In this document: positions 26,607 to 36,997 of the stretch, piece by piece | Position numbering within the stretch: position 1 is the first letter of the stretch | Layout of the letters: each line of letters opens with the position of its first letter | Source of the DNA: Unio delphinus | Taxonomy: Eukaryota; Mollusca; Bivalvia; Unionida; Unionidae | Direction: 5' to 3' | NCBI GenBank assembly: GCA_029339505.1 | Contig: JAQISU010000182.1 | Location: 3,688,501-3,752,500, forward strand | DNA length: 64,000 nt | Notes under the pieces: generated by a model | Told to the model about the DNA's origin: nothing | Databases searched by the model: none | What the model saw: only the letters and a program-made list of their open reading frames with translations | Translations under genes and position numbers: made by a program

Positions 26607-27500
26607 AGATAGATTTATGTAAATATTTTTACAGTTGTTTGGGAAAATATTAGCGAGTTTTCCTGATGGATTTACTGCATAACGTTGTGAGTACAGTATG
26701 TCCATCCGAGAATACGAGTTTATATTTTACCATACAAATGCAATATAATTTTTATGATATGCTCATATTACTTTTATTACATGCTCATTTTCTTATTCTG
26801 CCTACGACTGAATGAGAATACAAAAAATGCATTTCCAGAAACAAGGTAACTGAATTTAAGCCATGTTCCAATCAAAATACACAAGCAAAGCTTTATTTTG
26901 GTGTACAGCAACAGCATTAATGAGCACATTTCCGCCCAGGTACATTTGAACTTAGTCGCGCTAGACATAAAGTTTGAAAGAAAATAGCGTTCTGGTCTAT
27001 ATAACATTGAAATTTAGTTTCATATTCTGGAGATAAGCGCACTGAACATTTTTCATTAGACTGAATTAAACAGATATTCGTACTTCTGTCGAATCGGCTA
27101 AACTTCGTGGCAATCATTAGATTTTTCTGTATCAATTCTACATTACGTATATCGGATTTTAGCAGCGAGTGAGTAGCGTGCTGACGTATTCAGGCATTAT
27201 TCTGTTCTGTCATTGAATGTTTAAAATCATAATGTGGGGGAAAATAGTAGGTCTTTTCAATTGCAATTATCAGCAGGACGCAACATAATTTAATGTTTAT
27301 TTCATTTTTATTGAAGTACGTTCGATGTAATTGCACGTTGAATGTAATCGAAATTAAAATACAATTTTGAAATGTGTAGTCAAGATTGATAACCCATGAC
27401 ATGCCTCATGTAATTCGGATTTGCAGAGTCAATAAAGTATATTTTGAGCACTTTAGGTTGTAAAGCTGTAATTATAAATTATGCCATTCTTATGACCAGC
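26607..27500. other. No gene recognised
   Basis: AT-rich flank of Polinton A. Short minus-strand frames (26777-27007, 26917-27135, 27190-27402) have no recognisable content. Confidence 0.4.
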
Positions 27501-27506
27501 TAAAGA

Positions 27507-27652
27507 AGCAGCAAGGAGGGCGAATAGGACAACCTTTTATTGAGGCATCCATTTGGTAAGCCAAGACTTCCTCCAAAATCGTAAAAATTAAAGTTTCTTT
27601 TTGGGGACGCAAAGTATTTGTCGCACCCTCATTGCTACTATGGGGTTAAAAA
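27507..27652. repeat. Left terminal inverted repeat of element A
   Basis: It pairs with 39089-39274 in inverted orientation across its length (e.g. GGACAACCTTTTAT, CTTCCTCCAAAATCGTAAAA, GGGGACGCAAAGT, GGGGTTAAAA). Its inner part (27618-27639) is a partial inverted copy of its own outer end, so the repeat could fold back on itself. Confidence 0.9.
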
Positions 27653-27691
27653 AATCCTTTTTACGATGAAAGTCCTAAGACGAAAATCCTT

Positions 27692-28050
27692 TTAAGATTT
27701 CACAAACAGACTAATTTGTAAAACCTCACCTCTTAAATCAATCAGATTATTGGATTGGTCAGTGAGTTTGAAATTAATTCTCGTTAACGAATCATTATGA
27801 CATCGCATATAGACTTGATTAGTTGGATCCTCAGTTATTAGAAACCCCGGAGGGGCTGTTGGTGCAAATTATTATAAAATATATCCTTGTTGAGCTTGAT
27901 TTGATCTTTCGAGATCTATTTGATAACCTCTTTGGATAACAACACACACTAAATTCAATGTTATCACCGAGGATATATTGACGTTTTGAGGAGAGATATG
28001 CCTCCCTCAACCGTCTGTGTCATTATTATGCTTGAGGATTATTGTTTTTT
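27692..28050 (-). pseudogene. Polinton A small conserved virion-type protein V (remnant)
   Basis: It is homologous to the intact frame at 62117-62482 in element C, sharing NLVC, QAQQGYIL, PPGFLI and LTDQSNNLIDL. The family is a short beta-rich protein, nearest the terminal repeat, that I remember from other Polintons but whose role is unproven. It may be a vertex or spike component. The copy has internal stops and no clear ATG. It overlaps the end of gene Z, as the two genes are nearly contiguous in C. Confidence 0.6.
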
Positions 28051-29120
28051 TTTACATGCGTCGTGAATCCGTTTGAAACCATCATCGATGGCATTATTGA
28101 GTCTTTTCCTTATAGTTGCTACATCGAGGTATCCAGGAAATCTAAATTGAGATATATTATCCTCTCTTAACGAAAAAGCAGTTAAAATTCGTTGTCGTTG
28201 TTCTCCTGTGCTATTAATCACCATTGTTTATGTTCGGTTATGAATATATTCTACATTGCATATAATCTGATTTAATATTGCTACGTTTTTTGATAATTTC
28301 ACCCGGTTATATAATTATCAACTCTATCATGTAGAATAATTTTATGTCTGTCAAATGTATGATAAAAAGCAAGCACCAAACCAGTCTTTAAAACCGACAT
28401 CGTTTACTGAACCAAAATATTAATAATCTTGTTCATTGTTATTAAAAAACGTCCAAAGTAGATGATTTCTTTCACCACTGATATAAATTTTGATTTTGTC
28501 TCCCTCCATTTTTTTATTTTATCTATATGAGTCTTAATTATTTACTTATATTCGCTATCTGTTGCATCGGGATATGATTGTTTATCAGAAGTAAAATCAG
28601 ATTTTGTACGTTCGTTTAAATTTTGATAAGTTGGTGCCTGAGGTAGGTTTTCAGGCCATCTTAACACGGATCTTATCGAACTATGATAGATATCTACGGC
28701 ATACACGGGCGACTTTATCTCAATCGCGGACGATAACGTCGGCTCATTAACCGTTATAGCAATGTTCGGTTCTTTTCCAGTAATTGATTTTATACTGCGT
28801 TGTAATTCATAACTTTTTTGTTGGATTTGGTGTGAACCAGATGGTAGCGAAACAACGTTCAAATCTGGAGTAAAATCGGGTTTATTTTTACTCGCAAATA
28901 CTAAGGAAGTATTCTGTTGCTGACCACCAAATGATTTTGATCTAATATTTGGCCAACTTTGGTATACTCGTAATTTTGCTAACTCTATCTTCTTAACTGG
29001 AACCGCAGTAGGGAAATTCACACTGAATTCAGGATTCGTTGAGGTTTTTGAGATCATTTTGGTTTTCACCGGTGTGGTATTTTCTGCTATTCGTTGAAGT
29101 AGTTCTTACAATGTTGCCAT
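28039..29120 (-). pseudogene. Polinton A protein Z (vertex or spike-like), broken
   Basis: The longest intact part is 29069-28542, with FSVNFPTAVPV, LAKLRVYQSWPNI, SLPSGSH and SITGKEPNIAI. The C-terminal part (28224-28039) ends AIDDGFKRIHDACKKKQ. The homologue in element C is 61119-62110. The protein class recurs in invertebrate Polintons at this operon position and is predicted to be a capsid-associated structural protein, but no enzymatic motif is visible. The start at 29120 is followed almost at once by a stop (MATL then TAA), and the middle (28540-28225) is frameshifted. Confidence 0.65.
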
Positions 29121-29590
29121 TGTTATTATATTTGTGTTGCTTTTCTAATTTTGACATCGCGGAATCATAAACACATACCATCGCTGAAAACTCACTATCG
29201 GATATTAATGTGTCAACTAGTGACGACGATATCATCGAGGATAATTGTGAGTACGTGGTAGACACAATATGAAATTTAACTACGTAATCTTGCAGTTTTC
29301 GCTGGCTGCATGATGGTATTTTTTTTTTATAATTGAAATTATTACCCCGATTGTTGTCGCCGCAGATATACAAATCGGGACGGTTACTGGAGCAATCATA
29401 GTTACCGACGATAATAATATACCATTACCGGCGAGTACACTGGATACCGAATACACGGTTACATCAACGGCGGTGAGTCTTCGTCGGTAGCTTTTATATT
29501 TTTACTTGACACTCCTCACTGAGTGTTTTGAGTTTAGTTTGAAATTGTCTGACATGATCATAGCGATACTGCTGTGATGAAATTTTATTT
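29029..29590 (-). pseudogene. Polinton A two-helix membrane protein Y, broken
   Basis: The homologue of 60648-61087. It has an N-terminal polar part, two hydrophobic stretches (about 29480-29350, with APVTVPICISAATTIGVIIS in the second), a basic turn, and a C-terminal soluble helix with SSSLVDTLISDSEFSAMV, which resembles the KLNSI...DGxISDEEF pattern common to Polinton membrane proteins. A frameshift separates the membrane part from the tail. It would be a membrane protein of the particle or of the infected cell; no function is known to me. Confidence 0.6.
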
Positions 29591-29591
29591 A

Positions 29592-30646
29592 TTACAACAT
29601 AATGCAATCAAGTTGTTTACTTAAATCCGCTACGAATTCCACATACCATGTTATTGAAACCCTAGCCAAAGTATTATCAGTTTATCAGTGGATGATATTG
29701 TGCATTGTTCAGTTCTTCCTTTGTCGACGATCGTTGATATTATATTGTTCATCCCAGATGAACTCGTTGATGAAATATTAAACTGAGTCGTTGATATTAG
29801 TGTTAATCGATTAAGACCCTTGACGGCCGCGGTGATATCTAATTTGTTGTTTGTAGGTGTCCACGCAAATGATCCGTATAAGATCGCGTACACGTTATTT
29901 ATGATATTTTTTTTCGGTAGATCATCCCTGATGACATCGTTTATCGGTTTAATATCTTCGCGAACAACTTCTTTTCGCCGATTAGTCGCTGTTATTTCAT
30001 CGAGTTTTGTGATAATATCAGCGAGATATATTTTAACAACATCGGGTTTCGAATTTTGTTTACCAAAAAATTAATCAATGGAGACATCGGTCCTGTTAAA
30101 GTTTTTACGTAACGTAGTAAATTGAGATACATGAGTGTCATACTCGGATCGCAACTTTGACAAATCATCCATGCAGGTTTTTATCTCCGTGAGTTTCGGT
30201 GTGGTCACCGGTGGATTTCCAAGGAAATCTAATAGAGGTTTGCCAATATTGTCAATTATATTTCTTTGTAATTCAGAAAACTGATCGAATTTAGTTTTAT
30301 GGTCGTGGTATTCATCGCGTAGTTTTTTAAATGGTTCTAAATTGTTAATTCTATCCACAATAATTGAAACAAGTACATCCGGTTTGAGTTTAATCTCCTT
30401 GGAAAACAACGCGATAGTATCTTCTACTGCGTCACGTTGTTTAACTAAAATATCTTCAAGGGAAATATTACTAGTTTTCAATTTACCCTGACAATCTTGA
30501 AATACAACTATTTCATTGGGATCAACACTTGTAAAGGTCAACATCTCAGCTATTTCATCTTCGATCATTTTTTTACATCACCGGTTGCAGATATTTCCGT
30601 GGTGGTTTTTTAGGCTTGATAAAGATGTCCCCAAAATATCAATCAT
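29592..30646 (-). pseudogene. Polinton A coiled-coil fibre-like protein, broken
   Basis: The N-terminal frame (30568-30071) is rich in heptad-like charged helices (EIAEMLTF..., KLRSEYDTHVSQFTTL), as in a trimeric shaft. The C-terminal part (29893-29651) carries GSFAWTPTNNKLDI and TQFNISSTSSSG, a beta-rich domain that could be a receptor-binding head. The homologue is 59526-60602 in element C, with a third remnant at 42985-43470. It has several stops and frameshifts, including one near the start. Fibre-like function is inferred from architecture only. Confidence 0.6.
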
Positions 30647-30657
30647 GTTATTCTATA

Positions 30658-31075
30658 TTACATTCGTCTCTTTAAGTAATTTATTATTGCGTATTCGTAG
30701 ACGACTTTATAAGGTGATTCAGATGATGCTGAAACCGCCATTAACATTTCAAGGATTTCTTGTCTACAAGAGTTTTCAAGTAAGCCCAGCATGGGTAACT
30801 CTGAATACCAAAGAGGAACTGAAGAATCCAACTGGGATATATGCTCAAGAAATCCTCCTTCTTCATAAGGAGGAAATCCATGCGGGTCAAAATAAATGAC
30901 ACATTGTGGATGTATCACGTAACACACCTAATATACTCTAGATTTATTGCTAAAACCGATAGCAAGTATACCGGTTTCAAAGCTCTTTGGTTGTGTTGGT
31001 AATTGATTTTCCCTGAATATACCTCTGAAATATTTTATTGGGAGTTTCTTTACTATGTCAGCCGTGTTAAGAATC
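30658..31075 (-). pseudogene. Second adenain-like protease copy (P2), degenerate
   Basis: A tandem, diverged duplicate of P1. It retains the substrate-loop region (RENQLPTQPKSFETGI), the strand with the acidic residue (CVIYFDPHGF) and the cysteine helix (ENSCRQEILEML, where the usual Cys-Gly is Cys-Arg). The expected His-Trp segment is interrupted by a stop and has no His-Trp. It is inactive. The duplication is seen only in A; element C has a single copy. Confidence 0.6.
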
Positions 31076-31243
31076 GATTTTTCAACTATGGGTTATGGTG
31101 ATATATCAATCATGTTAAGATTGGACTTTTCAACTATGGGTTTTTTGTAATATGTTAGCAGAAACAGGTTTATAAAACTACGCAGTTAGTTTATTCACTT
31201 GTTCGAATAACCTTCTCCAAATATCAATCATGTTTATTCTATA

Positions 31244-31600
31244 TTACTTTCTCTCTAAAAAGCAATTAATCGTATATTCATGTACGGTTTTATTGGGTGG
31301 TTTTCCCAATGATGAAATTGCGTTGAGGACATTTAATACTTTTATACCGCATATTGGTGGGTCATTCATGTTCTGTGTTGGTAGCGTAGAATACCAGATA
31401 GGAGCTTTTAAGTGGCTTATATAACGCATAGTTTCTTTAGGCGGCGCTAACCCATATAAATCGAAATAAACAATTGCACGCGGATCAATCGCGTATGCAA
31501 CCCAGTGAGTTCCAGGTCCGCTGCTGTTATCGCGATTAATAATACCGGTTTCAACGCTGTTTGGTTGTTGTGGTAATTGATCTCTTATAAAGACACCTAT
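31244..31600 (-). pseudogene. Adenain-like cysteine protease P1, N-terminally truncated
   Basis: It contains the three catalytic regions of adenovirus-type maturation proteases: GTHWVAYAID (His, with the flanking Trp), AIVYFDLYG (acidic residue) and DPPICGIKVL (nucleophile Cys-Gly). In adenoviruses and Polintons this enzyme cleaves capsid precursor proteins during maturation. Element C's copy (59039-59509) has about 45 more N-terminal residues. Here the upstream part is lost and the frame runs into the remnant of the small ORF at 31736, indicating a deletion of roughly 0.4 kb. No stop lies within the catalytic part. Confidence 0.75.
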
Positions 31601-31736
31601 AAAGATTTTTATCGCAATGACAGTTTATCTGATTGTGCTTCAGCGATATTGTGGTTCCACATTTTCCAGCTGATTCCGATTGCAATTTTTTAATTTGACC
31701 AGGAGTTAACGTAAGACTAACAAAACTGTATGACAT
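31600..31736 (-). pseudogene. Polinton A small basic ORF, truncated
   Basis: It starts MSYSFVSLTLTPGQIKKLQS, matching the first 38 codons of the intact gene at 58621-58854. The remainder and the next small gene (58847-58999 in C) are deleted and the sequence continues into protease P1. Confidence 0.7.
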
Positions 31737-31840
31737 TTTATTAATAACAGATTGATCTAATTGCTACATTACATCTTTTTGAAAAAATATTACACATATT
31801 CCACTAGTGCATCAACTACCTTCATTCATCCACCAGCACC

Positions 31841-32122
31841 TTAGAGTAGCATTGATTTGTCGCTGAGAATTACAGCAACTGCTGTGTATTCGGGGATAGT
31901 GGCAGGACGGGTTTTACGAGCTCGAACGTATATTGTTGATACGACGTCTTTAGTTGATGTAGTAATAGGTTTGAAGAGATGTTGAGTGTCTGAAGCAAAA
32001 TCTCTCTGAAATTCTTGTCTCGTTTGGAGCATATTTCGAACGGAATCACGAACTGGAATAATTTTCTTAATCGCATCTAATCGTTGTTGTGCTAATTTAG
32101 TTGTCAGTGCTTCACCCACCAT
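31841..32122 (-). pseudogene. Chimeric remnant: N-terminus of gene X fused to C-terminus of major capsid protein
   Basis: Residues 1 to about 65 (MVGEALTTKLAQQRL ... PITTSTKDVVST) match the start of gene X in C (55721 onward). The remainder (YVRARKTRP ... AVAVILSDKSMLL) matches the end of the capsid gene (near 58455-58535 in C). About 2.4 kb corresponding to the rest of X, the minor capsid gene and most of the capsid gene are missing. The fusion happens to be in frame and gives an open frame of 93 codons. Confidence 0.85.
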
Positions 32123-32194
32123 GATAGATTAATGTACAATCTAAATGTAGTGATTTTGTCACCATTGAAAAATCCGTAGATTGCTTCATCCACC

Positions 32195-32416
32195 TCAACT
32201 TACTACATTACTATCGCGTAGTGACGAAGTCACCAGTGACAAACGATTGACAAAGTCAACATTGATTAAATTAACGTGCAAAAAAAATCGTCTATAGAAT
32301 TTTGTTCTAGTTGAGTAAGCGCACATACCTGTTTTAGGTGAGTAAGTGCCATACCTGTCTGTTTCATACCTTGTATTACTCATGTATATATGTTGTGTTT
32401 TACTGTGTTGAGGCAA
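32195..32416 (-). other. Unrecognised 73-codon frame
   Basis: An open frame directly downstream of W on the same strand. I find no counterpart in element C and no motif. It may be non-coding. Confidence 0.25.
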
Positions 32417-32773
32417 TCAAGGGGTGACATTTTGGCGGATAATCTCTTTTATTGTTTTGATTTTCGAATTAATTGTACGTTGGATTTTATACTGCTGCCT
32501 CAATTTTTTTCTTACTTTTTCGACAACAGTGAATAACGGGACGATCTTATCGATGTCGCTACAGAATGCAATGGAGTCATAAATAACGTGCTGAATTCGC
32601 TTGATTAAAGAGTACGATTTTGGTAACACGTATTTATTACTTCGAGAATTATCTTCAATATCTGGAAAATCAGAAAAAATCTGATCACAGTTTAATTCAT
32701 CTTACAATTGAATTCCTTGATTTTTCAAATAAAAAATTTCGGTTATAATCTCGATTATATTTTCAGAAATCAT
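32417..32773 (-). pseudogene. Polinton A conserved protein W, unknown function
   Basis: ATG at 32773. It is similar to 55196-55420 in element C over the N-terminal 70 residues (ENIIEIITEI, KNQGIQL, LPKSYSLIKRIQHVIYD). It is charged and helical, with no enzymatic motif. One internal stop occurs early, after which 70 codons are open (32629-32417). It lies upstream of X/capsid and next to the nuclease in both elements, so conserved synteny supports it as a real gene. Confidence 0.55.
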
Positions 32774-33029
32774 ATATATAATAATATATTATATTTCTAA
32801 TTTATTTTTCAAAAACAAAAGACATGATGGTCAATTTTGTGACCCATTTTTTGTATGAACACCGTTCGCAATAAGGTGTTATTCATATCTTATTGCGTTT
32901 AGAGATATATATGAAGGTTATATATGATGATGAAAAAGGTGTTATATACATATTTGATAAATAAGACAGCATAGCCTTTTCAACTCCCAATTCGAGTGTT
33001 TCCCTTTAATGCTATATACACATAGTACA

Positions 33030-33528
33030 AAAATGAATTCAGATATATGTAAATTGAATTCTTTGTCCGGTTCGCTTTGAAATCGCTGACCAATATATTC
33101 CTTCTGTAACATCGTACACAGGCTCTACAAATATTGATATACCTACTGGCTTCATTTATTTATTGAAATACTCTTTCCTCGTTATTTTCTGTAATAAATG
33201 ATTTTATACATTTTGCATTTTTTTGATGTTTCCCAGTCCCTCCTCGTTTTAAATTTTCACTTTGTGAAAAAGCTTGTAGATTATCTAAATAATTGTGCTT
33301 AGGATTGCAATCAATATTATTAATACAAATACTATCCTTGATCAATCAATTGTGACATTCATATATTATTATGTGATTAAGAGACATTTTCCCTCCAGCA
33401 GCAAACACCAAATACACCATACCATTGTCAAAAGCCACTGGTTTCTTCAGTCTGCTGTGTCTGACAATACCGTATCGAGATGCTTCATAATTGGTAATCA
33501 AGGGATGTGGTTGAAATTCTTGGTTCAT
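33030..33528 (-). pseudogene. Polinton A HNH-type endonuclease with NUMOD-like tail, broken
   Basis: Homologous to 53458-53939 in C. It starts MNQEFQPHPLITNYEASRYG. The core has the HNH-like loop (ICINNIDCNPKHNYLDNLQA; the first catalytic His aligned to DHIHCFKTDHSLNNLQA in C is not preserved) and the ending SQSENLKRGGTGKH. The tail (INEASRYIDI) resembles NUMOD modules of homing endonucleases. Two frame interruptions are present. In homing nucleases such proteins cut DNA at specific sites and promote their own copying. Confidence 0.65.
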
Positions 33529-33568
33529 TTATATACTATAATATTATTTGTCTAATTAATTATTTGGT

Positions 33569-33895
33569 TTAATTATTACTTGGGAACCTTTCAATATAGT
33601 CTGGTGGTGTTCTTATGAGTTTATCCTTGACAGAGTCAAGGACAGATTCAAAGTCGGAATCTTTGATGGAGACCATGATGGAATCTTTGATATTCTTATC
33701 ATAATAGCGCCTCAACTCTCTGTATCGCTTACCACCACAATTGAGACACACGCACACCTACCCCACGTCGTATGCAAGGTGGAGGACCTAAGCTGCACGA
33801 CGTACATTTTGTAAATGATATCCACAGAATTCATTTTTGCATGATTTGTTACAAGCAGTTACTGATCCTATCATAAACCTTTTGCAATGATTCAT
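33569..33895 (-). pseudogene. Polinton A Cys-rich (zinc-binding-type) protein
   Basis: A counterpart of 53100-53417. The N-terminus MNHCKRFMIGSVTACNKSC and the later CVCLNCGGKRYRELRRYYD contain paired cysteines (CxxxC, CxxC) typical of zinc ribbons. A stop and a frameshift lie near codons 36-46. The start codon is divergent from the PolB ATG, with a 43-bp gap (33896-33938), and the same gap occurs in element C. Function unknown; a small DNA-binding or regulatory protein is possible. Confidence 0.6.
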
Positions 33896-33938
33896 TATAT
33901 AATAAATGTCTTATCTAAGTACTTGTTTTAATTATAAT
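33896..33938. promoter_or_regulatory. 43-bp divergent intergenic spacer (PolB-helicase / Cys-rich gene)
   Basis: An AT-rich spacer (TATATAATAAATG ... TAATTATAAT) between divergent start codons. The equivalent spacer in element C (53057-53099) is also exactly 43 bp. A shared bidirectional promoter is inferred. Confidence 0.4.
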
Positions 33939-36900
33939 ATGGAGGAATTAGAGAGATTACCGAATATTACGCCTTGGAAAAATGTTGAATTCATTCTCAA
34001 TAGAGTCTCCACTGATGTACCAAGAGTCTTATAAGTGATAGAAGCATGATAAGTAGAATCCGTTTTTGCTTTAATGAATTTAAGCGCGATGGAGCATCTC
34101 ACTGTTGGTCAAAATTTCGAATTGATGGAAGTGTTGATGCTACCATGAACGACAAAAAAGCAGCATTGATAAATTCACATCTTGACATGAAAAAGTATTT
34201 TTTTAGAGTGAAAGTCATTATCCGCTCAGAAACGGGGAATTGAATGATACGCGACAAATTTGAATCCATCTTGAAAAATAAGAGAACTGTCACTGTGAGT
34301 CAGGATTCCAAACCAGGAATTCTGACTGGAATTGACAAACCATATTACGAGAGATCCTATCCTGTAACAGCAGTTGTTTATGGGATCTATAGAATAAATG
34401 ATAAACCGAGTATTGAAAAACTAAAACCAATGAAATTGTCGCCGATGACTTTGTCAGTGAGGATAAATTGTGTAGCAGAACGAATTATAGCACACTACAC
34501 AAATGCGTTGCGTGGAACAAATTGACGGATCTAAGAGATAAAAAAACGAATGGGGATTAACAGTAAGGGAGAGCGGAGCAACAATTCAAGATATAACCAA
34601 ATTAGAAACATCATTAAGATTCCCATTAAACGTAATGACGATAAAATGAGAGGTATTACACGAATCAAAATATAAATCAAAAGGAGCTCCAATCAAAATT
34701 AATGACCATAACGAACACGCGTGGACACCTGTGGTAACAATATTTCCGCGGGATAGAACCATAAAATATTACACGGAAAATTTATTAGATTTTATTTACG
34801 AGTAAAGTAAAAAAATGATCGTGTGTCAGTGTGGTTACTTCACAGTTTTAAAGACAAAGAGGATAAATTTGAACAATTTGTAAGACCCAATGGCGAATTA
34901 TACCGTAGTAAAGACATTCAAAACGAGATGAGAAAACTAGCTATTGGTTTTTCAACGGATTAAGGCAAACAAATATTAACAATCTGTTTTATAATTCCGT
35001 CAGTTGCAGCTCATTGCAGAAATCTATGGAAACCAACAAACGCAGAATTTCTCTCAGATTTCGAATCTATCTGCGTTGTTTACAGCCATGGTGGATTATG
35101 CAATACAAAATACGACCATGAAAGTATAATTTCGGTTTATATGATTGCGTGTTATCCAGGGAGTTGTCTTGGATACGGAGAGTGCTCTGAGTATTTCAAA
35201 AGATTTGGACATCCCACACATGAGATGACCCGTCTTGCGATTAGTGGACCTCTGCCCAATTTTGGTTTAACCGGATTCGCTTGGGTGGTATCATTTGAAT
35301 TGGCTAAAAGACTTCATCTGTGTTGTTATGTTTGTTTGGTAGACACAAATCTAAAATAAACTGGGTGCCAATAGTGTTATGACGGTATATGATTGATTCT
35401 AAAATGCTGATATCGCTGATAGTCTGTGAAGCAATTATATCATATCGACCTCGGACTGAAGTCTTGTTACCACAACCCGATAGTGTATATAGTATAATCA
35501 GCGAAAACAAAACACAATTCCCCGATCTCGACGAAGAATATATCATGAAATGGTCCAAAGTAATCTTTGAAGTTAGAAATAAAGACGCAAAAGATTTCGG
35601 TAAAAGAATAATTGGTAAATTCACCTCAGGTGGAAAATACGACCATAAACGACATTCTTCGCGTTTGCTTATTGATGACGCTGAATACGATTTTATAATC
35701 GCAGATGTGACATCTATGGGTATATACGTCGATCGTAAAGAAGCGTTGTTATCCGATTGAACCAAATTAGGTACAATTGTTACTTACACAGATGCAGAAA
35801 ATCCTCAATACGTTCATCTAAGGTCGTATTTGCTGGCTTATGCTTCGATTAATTTACTTTCGATGGTAAATAGATTTCCTGACACCGCAGTTAGAGTCGC
35901 CACTGATTCATTTTATATAGACGTAAAACATAGCAAAGCAGTAGAAAAATTCACTAATTCAGATGAGAGTTGGGGATCATGGAGAATTACAAAAGAAATA
36001 CTGCGTGATTACTTCAAAGCAGCATATGTTACAATTGAAAACAATTACTTGAACAATAATCAGATATAAGAACTATCTAATGCACCGTCGTGTTTCGATT
36101 CAATATGTACATATAAAACCAGTTACTTAAACGGCTGTGGTAGGTCAGGAAAGACAACTCGTGCGATTGAATTATTTCGAAGGAAATCAAACATGATTGT
36201 GCTAACACCAACACATAGATTTGCAAGAGAGATGAAACAACGAGGAATTAATGCTTGCACTTATCGAACGTTTCTTTCGACGGAAAGGTGACGTATGGAC
36301 TCCTTATCGAATGAACGAAAATTATATTCCTGAAATCATTATTTAGGATGAGATATGCACGGTGTCGTTAGATGTATTACAAATGTTTTTTGATTGGCTA
36401 TTGCTAGAGAATACAAAAGTGATAAGCTGTGGCGATCATGGTCAACCACCACCATTTGTCGGTTTGTCTCCATATGATTGGTTAAAGAATTTTGTAGACT
36501 ATTTTGAAGAAATTAGTACTTATCATAGATCACCTTATGAACAGTTACGCGAGTTCAAAAAACTAATCAGATTACAACCGGATAGAATCCAATATGAAAT
36601 AGCACGTGAAATAATTTCAGACACCCCATTAAATGATTTCTGGAAAGCGTGGAGAACAAACTATTTGATAGTTGCAAGTAGAAAGATACTCAGAGACATA
36701 CTTTAGATGAAGTTATTTAACACGCATAAAAAAAGTTTGCAACACTTCTAGTGCCGCTGTGTTATAGACCCAAGGATACACGAAGACAAAATATCGAAGT
36801 TGATATTCCATGCTTGACAGATTCCAGAAAACAGAATCTCGTGTTAAATGATATTGTGTTGGCTGATATCAGTGTTGTCGAAGATACATTGCGCGCTGAT

Positions 36901-36990
36901 AAATCCCCATGGAAGTTAGGATACGCAGCGACGATACATTCTTAGCAAGGGTTGATTATATATATAACTTGTCTTGAGTTCAACAAACGC
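33939..36990 (+). pseudogene. Family B DNA polymerase fused to SF1 helicase (broken)
   Basis: ATG at 33939. The N-terminal region (33939-34525) is conserved with element C's minus-strand fragment at 53056-52859. The polymerase palm is seen at 35389-36069: motif-B-like KDFGKRIIGKF and motif C VATDSFYI (35896-35919; one Asp of the usual DTDS is Ala). In the same frame, only 79 codons further with one stop between, comes a helicase Walker A GCGRSGKT (36133-36156). This is followed by Walker B DEIC (36350), motif III GDHGQPPPF (36431-36457), a YHRS motif and motif VI-like GYAATIHS-QG (about 36919-36954). Such a polymerase would copy the element from a protein primer and the helicase would unwind DNA. 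There are at least six stops or frameshifts. Confidence 0.8.
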
Positions 36991-36997
36991 AGAGGTG

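Noticed and set aside
35304..35765. 153-codon minus-strand frame
   Set aside because: Antisense shadow of the polymerase region with motif-bearing plus-strand coding.
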